Part shown: positions 53,874 through 62,177 of the stretch, piece by piece
Layout: the number at the start of each line of letters is the position of its first letter
Numbering within the stretch: position 1 is the first letter of the stretch
Made by a program: the position numbers and the translations under genes
Origin: Acidimicrobiales bacterium
Lineage (GTDB): Bacteria; Actinomycetota; Acidimicrobiia; Acidimicrobiales; Poriferisodalaceae
Assembly (NCBI GenBank): GCA_030743005.1
Contig: JASLTG010000011.1
Coordinates: forward strand, 1 to 64,000
DNA: 64,000 nucleotides
Direction of reading: 5' to 3'
The notes under the pieces: generated by a model
Seen by the model: only the letters and a program-made list of their open reading frames with translations
Told to the model about the DNA's origin: nothing
Database searches by the model: none

Positions 53874-56168
53874 TTATGTATAGACCTGTTTCCGGTCAAA
53901 TTCTGAAAGTGTTCCTCGCGCGCTCCCAGCGACCGTAACCCCAGCAAACAGCAGAAATAGGGCACCAACGCCTGCAACAAGGTTGGTTTCCGCCACTCTA
54001 GAAATGCTGCCGATCCATGCAACGCTCATAAGGAACAATCCGAGCCCAAGGCCACAAACGATGGAACACCACTTATAAAGGAAGAGTTCGTCCTGTGAGA
54101 GGAAGCCAGAGGCCGGAATTACCACTGCAAGTGCTAGCAAGCCCAAGACGAGAGCGACCCACCCTAGGCCAGCACCTTGGTCGGAGTAGCCGTCATGGAT
54201 CACGTCACCGGTCCGCTGCGCGTAGGCGATCAGGGCTGTGAATTCCGCAGCGAGGCTTCCAGCCAGGGCCAGGTCACCAGCAGCCTCAGCGGCTTCGGCC
54301 TTCATGACGATATCGTCGAGCTGAACTCGGAGTTCCGGCCCGATAACCGAGTCAGCGCGGGTGTCGAATGTCCAACCCGAATAGCCAGCCATCACGATTA
54401 AAAGTCCCGCGAAGGACACCCCGATTAGACGTCCCCACCTGATTCCAGACGCCAATGGGCGTCGCGCCCCCATCGGGGCGTTCCAAACCCAAAGCACACT
54501 TCCAGCGGCCATGAGGACGCAACCAATCAGGGTCACATAAATTCCGTACGACCGCGAAAATTCACTGGCCACATCTGGCGGACTGGCCATTATCGAACAA
54601 ACTGCTGTGACCAGCGCTGCGATACTAAAAACAGTCGCTCCATCTGGGCCGAGCCATCGGTTCCTCTGACCGGGGGACCGGACTGTTGCATACACCGATC
54701 CGGCCAAAGCAAGTGTGCACATCACGATCAGGATCCCGAACCAGGAGCCGCCTGACGCCGCCAAACCATTGAACGTTTGGTTGGTAAGGCTTTCGTCGGC
54801 ATATCTGGCGTAGGCCGATATGTGACCACTACCTCCATTCCAAGGGAGAAGCACGCCCAGAAGAGTCGCTATAGCCCCCAGCGCGGCTACCGCAACCCCG
54901 GAACGTTCGGCACTTCTCAGAGGTTCGTATTGGGCCTCTTGGTCGGATTCGCCGTCGATCTGAACCTTGTTGAGGAGATCTTCGTTCTCCGAGTTAGACA
55001 AAAGCAACTCAGGGGTCTTGGTGTTTTTCCAGGCCGCTGTAATTCTCCCAAACAATCCACCTCCGTCGGAGTCGTCGGGTTGGGTGAGGCGGTCCAACAC
55101 CACGGCAACGATAAAGAATGCAAGCCCGCCCGAACCGGCTAAGGCAATGTCCTGGTTGGCAATAGCGCGATACAAGAGCCTGCCCAAACCACCGGCGCCC
55201 ATGATTGCAGCGATACCAAGCATTGAGATGGCAAGGAGCAGCGTCTGGTTGATACCCGTCATAAGCGCTGCCCTTGCAAGAGGCAACTGCACATCTGTCA
55301 GGACACGCCGCTCAGACGCCCCGTACGCGCGCGCAGCTTCCACCACATCTTCGGGCACTTGCCGAATGCCCAAGTTGGTTAATCGAATCAGTGGAGGTAG
55401 GGCGAAGACCATGGTCACCATCGTCGCGGAGACGAATCCAACCCCAAAAAAGAAGACAAACGGCAGCATGTAGACAAACGAATGAACGACTTGCATGGCG
55501 TCGAGGACCGGACGAACGATACGCCAAACACCGTCCATTCGGCCGCAGGCGACTCCGGTCGGAATGCCGATTATCACGCACAGGATCACAGCGACCGCGA
55601 TGAACCCAATGGTTCGCGCAGTTTCTTTCCAGTACTCCTCACCCAACAGGCCACAGATGGTCAGTCCAAGAAATGAGCCGATACCAACTTGCAGGCCACG
55701 AAAAGCCCAACCAGCGATCAAAGCGGCAAGACAAACGGTCATCCATGAAAGCCCAAGAAGCCAATCATCAACAACGACCCCAAGCATGGTGTGGAATGGC
55801 CATTTGATGACATCCAAAGTTTCTTTCATATTGAGGTCTACCCAGACGGTGATTTGTTCAACCCAATCACCGACAGGTATCTGCCATCTGTCCAGCACGG
55901 TATTTTGACGCTGGTCCCAGTCTTCAATGCTTCTGTACCAAATCACAGCCACAAGGCCGGCGGCGCCTCCGACGGCGTTAACCACCCGTCGTCGTCTCGC
56001 TGATCCCAGGATTATCAGTATCGGAACAGCGAAAACACCAATCAAGGCAACAAATTCGATAGCTGACGCCACAGCATTAGCAACTGTGTCGCCTGTTTCT
56101 AGGTTCGTGACCTTTCCGACTGCACGGTCGACAAAGTGGCCGGTCGATTCTGCGTAGAGATTCATCAC
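53874..56168 (-). CDS. proW: Glycine betaine-type ABC permease (ProW family) with large extra membrane domain
   Basis: A 764-residue permease, about twice the length of E. coli ProW (354). An N-terminal hydrophobic region (1-130) leads into the ProW-type core (about 130-360) with the conserved PTGVACGR, the EAA loop EAARAYGASERRVLTDVQLPLA and MGAGGLGRLLYRAI. A charged linker (about 370-415) is followed by a C-terminal extension (about 420-764) with some seven hydrophobic segments and a helical insert around 625-660 that I cannot assign. GTG at 56168 overlaps the ATPase stop by 4 bp; ATG at 56165 is equally possible. The core imports betaine-type osmolytes. Confidence 0.87.
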   Translation of the reverse strand: MMNLYAESTGHFVDRAVGKVTNLETGDTVANAVASAIEFVALIGVFAVPILIILGSARRRRVVNAVGGAAGLVAVIWYRSIEDWDQRQNTVLDRWQIPVGDWVEQITVWVDLNMKETLDVIKWPFHTMLGVVVDDWLLGLSWMTVCLAALIAGWAFRGLQVGIGSFLGLTICGLLGEEYWKETARTIGFIAVAVILCVIIGIPTGVACGRMDGVWRIVRPVLDAMQVVHSFVYMLPFVFFFGVGFVSATMVTMVFALPPLIRLTNLGIRQVPEDVVEAARAYGASERRVLTDVQLPLARAALMTGINQTLLLAISMLGIAAIMGAGGLGRLLYRAIANQDIALAGSGGLAFFIVAVVLDRLTQPDDSDGGGLFGRITAAWKNTKTPELLLSNSENEDLLNKVQIDGESDQEAQYEPLRSAERSGVAVAALGAIATLLGVLLPWNGGSGHISAYARYADESLTNQTFNGLAASGGSWFGILIVMCTLALAGSVYATVRSPGQRNRWLGPDGATVFSIAALVTAVCSIMASPPDVASEFSRSYGIYVTLIGCVLMAAGSVLWVWNAPMGARRPLASGIRWGRLIGVSFAGLLIVMAGYSGWTFDTRADSVIGPELRVQLDDIVMKAEAAEAAGDLALAGSLAAEFTALIAYAQRTGDVIHDGYSDQGAGLGWVALVLGLLALAVVIPASGFLSQDELFLYKWCSIVCGLGLGLFLMSVAWIGSISRVAETNLVAGVGALFLLFAGVTVAGSARGTLSEFDRKQVYT

Positions 56169-57394
56169 ATGTACACCTCTCGTTCGAATGCGTCAGCCAA
56201 GGCCTCAACACGTCCGAGCTCTTCAAGCACCGCAGTGGGGTCCATTCGGCCAACAAGTCGCCCACTTTCGTCACAGCAAGCAATTGGTAACCCTTTACCA
56301 GCATCGGCGTATAGCTCGTTCAGCGTTTGGGACGGGATGGCGATTGGGACGTCGGTTCGCATGGCGCTCGCCAAGGTCGGCACGCCCTGCGTGGCGACAC
56401 GCTCTACGTCGCTTCGTGTAACCAGGCCTGCACATTTCCCTGAAGCGTCAACTACTAATCGTTCACCAACATCAACCAAAGCCTTAACGACTTCACCGAA
56501 TTCGGCATCGATATGGACCGGGTCAGGCGGCACCATGACCTCTTCGACCTTGATCACCCGTCCTTGATCGACATCTTGAACGAATTCAGCCACATACCCC
56601 GTTGCCGGCTGCGTCAGAATTTCTTCTGGCGTGCCGATCTGGACCACCACTCCATCTTTCATGATGCAAACTCGATCTCCGATTCTGAGGGCCTCATTCA
56701 AGTCGTGGGTTATGAACAAAATTGTTTTGTGGACTTCGTCTTGAATGGCCATCAACTCGTCCTGCATTTGGCGCCGAATCAACGGGTCAAGCGCGCTGAA
56801 TGCTTCGTCCATCAAGAGAATGTCCGGGTCTGAGGCCAGTGCCCGAGCCAGACCGACACGCTGTTGCATACCGCCGGACAGTTCGCTCGTAGCATTATCG
56901 GCGTAGGCCCCGAGGCCTACTAACTGAAGTGCCTTCATAGCTGCTGCTTCTCGTTCGGTTCGATCGACTTTCTGAACCTTGAGACCGTAAGCAACATTGT
57001 CCGTAACGTTGCGATGAGGAAAAAGCGCGAAGTGTTGAAACACCATTCCCATTTTTTCTCTGCGAAAGGCCTGAAGCTCCTTACCTTCTAGCCGTTGGAC
57101 ATCGACCCCGTCTACAAGAACTTCGCCGGAGGTTACGTCGTGCAGTTTGTTGACAGTTCTAATGGCAGTGGACTTTCCAGACCCTGAGAGTCCCATCACA
57201 ACAAAAATTTCGCCTTTTTGTACCGAAAAGGAGACGTTGCTTAACCCAACAACATGCCCCGATTGTCTTTGGACCTCATCCTTATGCACCCCATCTTTGG
57301 CGAGGTCGAAGGCTCGGCCGCGCGGTTGTGGCCCAAAAATCTTGTATACCTCGTTGAGGCGGATGATCTCTTCATTTTCCGGCATTGGGGTCAC
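56165..57394 (-). CDS. proV: Glycine betaine-type ABC ATPase with CBS domains (ProV/OpuAA family)
   Basis: A 409-residue ATPase with Walker A GLSGSGKST, the ProV-specific VFQHFALFPHRNVTDNVAYGL, signature LSGGMQQRVGLARAL and Walker B ILLMDEAFSALDPLIRRQMQDEL. Two CBS motifs follow from about 285 to 400 (LVVDASGKCAGLVTRSDVE; IACCDESGRLVGRMD). In OpuA the CBS pair senses ionic strength and gates transport. The start is GTG 57394 with AGAAAGG 4 bp upstream. First gene of the importer operon. Confidence 0.94.
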   Translation of the reverse strand: MTPMPENEEIIRLNEVYKIFGPQPRGRAFDLAKDGVHKDEVQRQSGHVVGLSNVSFSVQKGEIFVVMGLSGSGKSTAIRTVNKLHDVTSGEVLVDGVDVQRLEGKELQAFRREKMGMVFQHFALFPHRNVTDNVAYGLKVQKVDRTEREAAAMKALQLVGLGAYADNATSELSGGMQQRVGLARALASDPDILLMDEAFSALDPLIRRQMQDELMAIQDEVHKTILFITHDLNEALRIGDRVCIMKDGVVVQIGTPEEILTQPATGYVAEFVQDVDQGRVIKVEEVMVPPDPVHIDAEFGEVVKALVDVGERLVVDASGKCAGLVTRSDVERVATQGVPTLASAMRTDVPIAIPSQTLNELYADAGKGLPIACCDESGRLVGRMDPTAVLEELGRVEALADAFEREVYM

Positions 57395-57556
57395 ATGGCC
57401 TTTCTGTCGGGCGTCTCAAGCGCTCAAGAACCGCGAAGAGGCAAGGGCCAACATAACAGCGGTAGCGGCCTTAGGGGTTCATTCCCCTTATGTCGAGGTA
57501 AGTGCTCATCCAATCGACTGGACTTGTATGGGCTGTTACCGGATCTAGCGCTTCCA

Positions 57557-58135
57557 CTATTTGCGGTGGTTTAAATCCGATATGGCCTGTTGGGTTACCT
57601 GGAAGTTGAACTCATCAAAACAAACGAGAGTGACTGCGTGCATCGCCGACCTATCAAGGTTTTCTTCGAACCAAGAAGCGATCGCAGACACTGCTATTGG
57701 AGCAGCCAATTCTTTCGGAAAGCCATAAACGCCGGTACTAATCGCAGAAAATGCGATCGACGTTGCACCAACATCAGCCGCGGCATCTAGGGAGGACGTA
57801 TAGCAGTCAGAGAGCAGGGTTGCACTGTGGACAGGCCCATGGTGCTCCCAAATCGGCCCAACAGTATGGATAACCCACTTAGCAGGAAGGTCACCTGCGG
57901 ACGTCACCACAGCTGAACCGGTAGCACAGGGACCATCCTGATCAATGATCGCTTGACACTCGCGGAGCACAGTCGGGCCCGCTGCCGCGTGTATCGCTCC
58001 ATCGACGCCACCGCCCCCAGAGAGTGCGCTGTTGGCAGCGTTAACAATTGCGTCAACCTTCAACGCCGTGATGTCGCCCCGTATGACCGCAAGAGCACCG
58101 GCTCCGACGACTTCATTCAAGGCGAAAGCCCTCAT
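57557..58135 (-). CDS. Macrodomain protein (ADP-ribose/O-acetyl-ADP-ribose hydrolase-like)
   Basis: A 192-residue protein covering one macrodomain. GDITALKVDAIVNAANSALSGGGGVDGAIH matches E. coli YmdB closely, with the catalytic-type Asn/Asp (NAAN, GGGVDGAIH), and AISTGVYGFPKELA is the phosphate-binding loop. The family removes ADP-ribose or acetyl groups from ADP-ribose conjugates. The ATG at 58133-58135 overlaps the end of the monooxygenase gene by 23 bp; the longer frame to 58228 lies entirely inside that gene and is unlikely. A functional link to the monooxygenase is not obvious. Confidence 0.88.
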   Translation of the reverse strand: MRAFALNEVVGAGALAVIRGDITALKVDAIVNAANSALSGGGGVDGAIHAAAGPTVLRECQAIIDQDGPCATGSAVVTSAGDLPAKWVIHTVGPIWEHHGPVHSATLLSDCYTSSLDAAADVGATSIAFSAISTGVYGFPKELAAPIAVSAIASWFEENLDRSAMHAVTLVCFDEFNFQVTQQAISDLNHRK

Positions 58136-59708
58136 AGTTATTCTCGGCGACTTGTCTACATTTCTCGGCATATGGGGGATAGCCGATGAGGGGCATGAAG
58201 ACACGTGTCTTCCCCGGGATGTTCGCACCCAAATACCAGGAATTGCATGTTGGATAAAGAGTCTGATCCGCGATCGAATTAACGTGGTCCACCCAGCTAT
58301 CCGCAGCTGTTGCGGTGGCCTCGATGCTGATCAGGTTCTGCTGTCGCATGGCGACAAGACAATCCCGAATCCACTCCACGTGTTGTTCGATAGCCAAAAT
58401 CATATTGGTCAACACCGACGGGCTGCCGGGCCCCGTGACGGTGAACAGGTTCGGGAATTCAGGAACACCCAGCCCCAGATAGGTACGCGGCCCTGCGGAC
58501 CACGCGTCTTCGAGTGTGCACCCACCCTTGCCGGTTATGTTCATTTTGAGCAACGCCCCGGTCATGGCATCGAAACCAGTGGCAAAGATCAACGCATCGA
58601 ACTCGAAATCCTGGCCATCTGCCCTCAGACCCGTCTTAGTTATTTGTTCGATGCCACCGTCTGAGATGTCCACCAAATTGACATGTTCGGAATTGAAGGT
58701 CTCGTAGTAATGCGTATCCAAGCAGGGCCGTTTGCAGGCGATCGTGTTTGTTGGAGCCAAAAGCCGAGCAGTCTCCGGATCATCTACAACCTGACTGATT
58801 TGGCCTCGGACATATTCGGCGATGCGCTCATTTGAGGTCGTATCAATTCCGATATCGGCGTAGGCACGGTAGAAGCCGAAGCCCCCGTGTTCCCATCTTT
58901 CATCCATGCGAGCGTCAAATTCGGAACTATGTGCCTCTTTAGCTGAATCTTCGTTGGGTGGGAAGATGGAGAGGATTCCGGAACGTTCGATTCTGGCTGC
59001 GTGCCTGAGTTCGTCGTAATTTTCTTTGGTTTCGGCTTGAACCCGAGGGTCCAACGGTTGGTTCCGCGCGGGAACCGAATAGTTAGGTGTCCTCTGAAAC
59101 ACGGTGAGTTGCGACGCCTGTTCAGCGATCACCGGAATCGCTTGAACTGCGGAAGATCCAGTTCCTACCACAGCGACTCGGCGTCCTGAAAAGTCGACGG
59201 TTTGATGAGGCCATCGGCCCGTGTGGTACACATCGCCTTCGAAATTGGCCAATCCTTCAAAATCCGGAAGGTTGGTAGTCGAAAGGCAACCGGTTGCTGC
59301 TACGAGAAAGCGCGACCGGTAGGTATCGCGGTTAGTGGTAATAGTCCAGGTGTTTGTGATCTCGTCGTAGTCAGCAGCTTCGACCGTGCTGTTGAAAGCA
59401 ATGAGAGATTCAAGGTCGAATCTGTCCGATACGTGCTCGGCATATTTCAGAATCTCAGGTTGACCCGCATAGCGCTCTGTCCACTCCCACTCTTGTTGAA
59501 GTTCTGGGTCGAACGAATAGGAATATTGCAAGCTTTCGACGTCGCATCGTGCGCCGGGATAACGATTCCAATACCAGGTACCTCCGACCCCGTCGCCTCT
59601 CTCGACACCTTTAACGTCGAAGCCTTCTTGTCTCAACAGGTAAAGGGAATAGAGCCCGCCAAAGCCGGCCCCAACAACAACCACATCACATTCTTCGACC
59701 AAGCTCAC
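58113..59708 (-). CDS. Flavin-containing Baeyer-Villiger-type monooxygenase
   Basis: A 531-residue two-dinucleotide-domain flavoprotein. FAD binds at GAGFGGLYSLYLL, followed by GVGGTWYWNRYPGARCDVES. The Baeyer-Villiger fingerprint FEGDVYHTGRWP (FxGxxxHxxxWP) lies near residue 160, and the NADPH motif GTGSSAVQAIP follows. The closest types are cyclohexanone and cyclopentadecanone monooxygenases, which insert oxygen beside a ketone to give an ester or lactone. The GTG start sits inside a 9-bp inverted repeat. The macrodomain gene follows with a 23-bp overlap. The ketone substrate is unknown. Confidence 0.92.
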   Translation of the reverse strand: MSLVEECDVVVVGAGFGGLYSLYLLRQEGFDVKGVERGDGVGGTWYWNRYPGARCDVESLQYSYSFDPELQQEWEWTERYAGQPEILKYAEHVSDRFDLESLIAFNSTVEAADYDEITNTWTITTNRDTYRSRFLVAATGCLSTTNLPDFEGLANFEGDVYHTGRWPHQTVDFSGRRVAVVGTGSSAVQAIPVIAEQASQLTVFQRTPNYSVPARNQPLDPRVQAETKENYDELRHAARIERSGILSIFPPNEDSAKEAHSSEFDARMDERWEHGGFGFYRAYADIGIDTTSNERIAEYVRGQISQVVDDPETARLLAPTNTIACKRPCLDTHYYETFNSEHVNLVDISDGGIEQITKTGLRADGQDFEFDALIFATGFDAMTGALLKMNITGKGGCTLEDAWSAGPRTYLGLGVPEFPNLFTVTGPGSPSVLTNMILAIEQHVEWIRDCLVAMRQQNLISIEATATAADSWVDHVNSIADQTLYPTCNSWYLGANIPGKTRVFMPLIGYPPYAEKCRQVAENNYEGFRLE

Positions 59709-59745
59709 AAGCTAACCCCCGTTTCTTCTCTTGAAATTAGCTTGT
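59707..59745. promoter_or_regulatory. 9-bp inverted repeat overlapping the monooxygenase start codon
   Basis: ACAAGCTAA (59707-59715) and TTAGCTTGT (59737-59745) are exact inverted arms with a 21-nt spacer, 30 bp centre to centre. The proximal arm covers two bases of the GTG start, and the G-rich ribosome-binding stretch lies in the loop. It could be a dimeric operator (three helical turns between half-sites) or an RNA hairpin that hides the start. Confidence 0.45.
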
Positions 59746-59851
59746 CTCAAGGTCGAGGGTCGGCTCTTCTAGTCACGCACGTCCATCGATTTCTCCCCAC
59801 TGCCTCGCGGATGGGATCTAGCATCCTGATTCGATCCACTTGGAGACGATT

Positions 59852-60682
59852 GTGAATTACGAGAGAGTTAAATACGAAACGCCCGCCACCGGTGTGGCAC
59901 GCATCACCCTGACCAGACCCGAGGCTGCTAACGCGCAGGACTATTTGATGTTGTCGGAACTGAACTCGGCATTTGATGAGGCGGCCGGTGATGAAGCCAT
60001 CCGCGTCATAGTCCTGGCCGCTGAGGGAAAACACTTCTCATCGGGCCACGACCTTGCTGCTCCCGAACCGAATATGGAAGATTTCCCGACCGTGGGAACC
60101 CAATGTCATTTCGATGCTGACGGGACAGAGGGATATATGGCTCGAGAAGCAGAAATGTATTTAGGGCTGTGTTGGCGATGGAGGAATCTAGCTAAGCCGA
60201 CAATCGCTCAAGTTCAAGGCAAAGTGATCGCTGGCGGTCTAATGCTGGTTTGGCCGATGGACCTCATAGTTGCATCCGAAGACGCAACATTCAGCGACCC
60301 TGTGGTCGCATTCAATGTAAATGGCGTCGAATATTTCGCGCACCCCTTTGAAGCCGGCACGAGATTGGCGAAGGAAATGTTGTTTACCGGTAGATCCTTA
60401 ACGGCAGACGAGCTCATGGATAGAGGTATGGTCAACAAAGTTGTTCCATTAGCAGAATTAGAAGAAGCAACACTGGAGTTAGCAGTTCACATAGCTAAGC
60501 GTCCTATGTTCGGTCTCACCTTGGCGAAGCAGAGCGTGAACCAAGCCGTCGACGCCATGGGCATGTACAGCGCACTACAGGCAGCGTTCAGCTTGCATCA
60601 TGTCGGTCATAGCCACAACATGGAAGTCCATGGGCGGCGTATCGATCCGTCGGGCATCGATGTCATTAGGTCTGAGGCGTGA
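59852..60682 (+). CDS. Enoyl-CoA hydratase-like (crotonase family) protein
   Basis: A 276-residue crotonase-fold protein with oxyanion-hole segments FSSGHDLAAPEP and GKVIAGGLMLVWPMD. The acid/base segment that reads LPEVKLG in true hydratases reads FNVNGVEYFAHPFEAG here, so the standard catalytic Glu pair is not evident and a different chemistry is possible. It resembles mycobacterial EchA paralogues of uncertain role. GTG at 59852 has GGAG upstream and is preferred over TTG at 59840. It overlaps the amidase start by 4 bp (GTGA). Confidence 0.86.
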   Translation: MNYERVKYETPATGVARITLTRPEAANAQDYLMLSELNSAFDEAAGDEAIRVIVLAAEGKHFSSGHDLAAPEPNMEDFPTVGTQCHFDADGTEGYMAREAEMYLGLCWRWRNLAKPTIAQVQGKVIAGGLMLVWPMDLIVASEDATFSDPVVAFNVNGVEYFAHPFEAGTRLAKEMLFTGRSLTADELMDRGMVNKVVPLAELEEATLELAVHIAKRPMFGLTLAKQSVNQAVDAMGMYSALQAAFSLHHVGHSHNMEVHGRRIDPSGIDVIRSEA

Positions 60683-62175
60683 CCGAACCTTGTGACTTAA
60701 GCGCTGTTGACGCTCGAAGTGCTATCTGCGCGCGGGAACTCTCCCCAGTTGAACTGACTGAGTCGTGTCTGCAAAGAATCGATCGGTTGAATCCAACGCT
60801 TAACGCGATGGTTACTGTTTCTGCAGAATCTGCCCTACAGGACGCCCGCGTGGCGGAAGACGCTATAACGCACGGAAATGGGGACGGTTTGATCCACGGT
60901 CTACCCGTCGCCATCAAAGACTTACAGGACACCAAGGGCATAGTGACGACTTACGGGACATCGTTTTATCGCGACCATGTACCCAACGAAGATGCTGGCA
61001 TCGTGGCTCGAATACGCGCTGCCGGGGGGATAGTGATCGGTAAGACCAACATTCCCGAAATGAGTATCGGCGCTAACACGATTAACCGGCTTTTCGGCGC
61101 GACCGGTAATCCCTACGCGCCGGAGTTGACATGTGGGGGATCATCGGGCGGCTCCGCAGTTGCTGTCGCTACTGGTATGGCACCACTAGCAACCGGTTCT
61201 GACCATGGAGGCAGTCTGCGAATTCCGGCCTGTTTCAGTGGAGTGGTCGGGCACAGGGCAACACCGGGCACGGTCCCACATGAGAGCCGCACAATTACCC
61301 AAACCAATTACAGCCTGCAAGGCCCCATGGCGAGAACCGTTGATGACGTAGCGTTACTCTTGGCAGTCATCTCAACTCGCGATCGGGCAAGTCGACGCGA
61401 CCCGATGAGCTTCCCGCTCGACGGGAATGGATTTCTCGATCTGGCGTCACCCACCATTGAGAGTCTTCGGATTGGTGTGACCGCTGATTTCGGAGGTCTC
61501 CTCGTTTCCAACCACGTCCGAAGGGAGTTTGAGGACCGAGTTGCTTATTTGGTGGAATGCGGAGCGGAAGTGGTTGACCTGTCTCTAGATCTGACCGAGG
61601 CCGTTGAGGTTGATTGGCAGCTACGGGCAGACATTTTTGCTACCCAATACCACCGGGATATTGCCGACTTTGATGAGAGTTTCAATCCCAACGTATTTCG
61701 CACCTATGAGACTGCGCTGTCGACCACAGTGCTCGAGATAGCGCGAGCTCGCAGAAAGCAAGTTGATCTGTTTCGTAGAGTTGATGCAGTCTTCGATGAA
61801 GTCGACATCGTCGTATGTCCCGGAGTCAGTGTTCCACCTTTCCCGTGGTCGTCTCTTCATCCGACTGAGATTGACGGAGAGAAAGTCGACAACTACATGG
61901 CCTGGCTGAGTCTGACGAGTTGTTTGACCGTCGTCGGACACCCAGTTGCGGCGTTGCCGGCCGGTTTAGATAGCAGCGGCCTGCCGTTTGGAATCCAATG
62001 CATCGCCCCCATGTATCAGGATGCCACCCTGTTGACAATGGCTAAATCCCTCGAAAATAGCTTCGCAGCATCAGCTCAGTATTTAGTGCCGAGACCCGAT
62101 CATCAAGTAATAGAGAGTTCAGATCCACAGTGCCAGGAACTAGGGAAGGCAGCAGCCATAGCGGCGGCGGGCTAA
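60679..62175 (+). CDS. Amidase (amidase-signature family)
   Basis: A 498-residue amidase with the Ser-cisSer-Lys triad visible as Lys80 (PVAIKD), cis-Ser155 (CGGSSGGSA) and Ser179 (GSDHGGSLRIPA); the 24-residue gap between the serines is the family spacing. A common downstream LKPT-type motif reads GHRATPG. It hydrolyses a carboxamide to acid and ammonia. Its GTG start overlaps the upstream hydratase-like stop, so the two are coupled; an amide-to-acid-to-CoA route is possible. It ends 2 bp from the convergent HyuA-type gene. Confidence 0.92.
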   Translation: MTEPCDLSAVDARSAICARELSPVELTESCLQRIDRLNPTLNAMVTVSAESALQDARVAEDAITHGNGDGLIHGLPVAIKDLQDTKGIVTTYGTSFYRDHVPNEDAGIVARIRAAGGIVIGKTNIPEMSIGANTINRLFGATGNPYAPELTCGGSSGGSAVAVATGMAPLATGSDHGGSLRIPACFSGVVGHRATPGTVPHESRTITQTNYSLQGPMARTVDDVALLLAVISTRDRASRRDPMSFPLDGNGFLDLASPTIESLRIGVTADFGGLLVSNHVRREFEDRVAYLVECGAEVVDLSLDLTEAVEVDWQLRADIFATQYHRDIADFDESFNPNVFRTYETALSTTVLEIARARRKQVDLFRRVDAVFDEVDIVVCPGVSVPPFPWSSLHPTEIDGEKVDNYMAWLSLTSCLTVVGHPVAALPAGLDSSGLPFGIQCIAPMYQDATLLTMAKSLENSFAASAQYLVPRPDHQVIESSDPQCQELGKAAAIAAAG

Positions 62176-62177
62176 AT

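Noticed and set aside
55312-55581. 89-codon reverse-strand frame within the permease gene
   Set aside because: It is a shifted frame of the ProW-type core, which is well conserved in the main frame.
58136-58228. N-terminal extension of the macrodomain gene
   Set aside because: It is wholly inside the monooxygenase gene in another frame, and macrodomain similarity begins after 58135.
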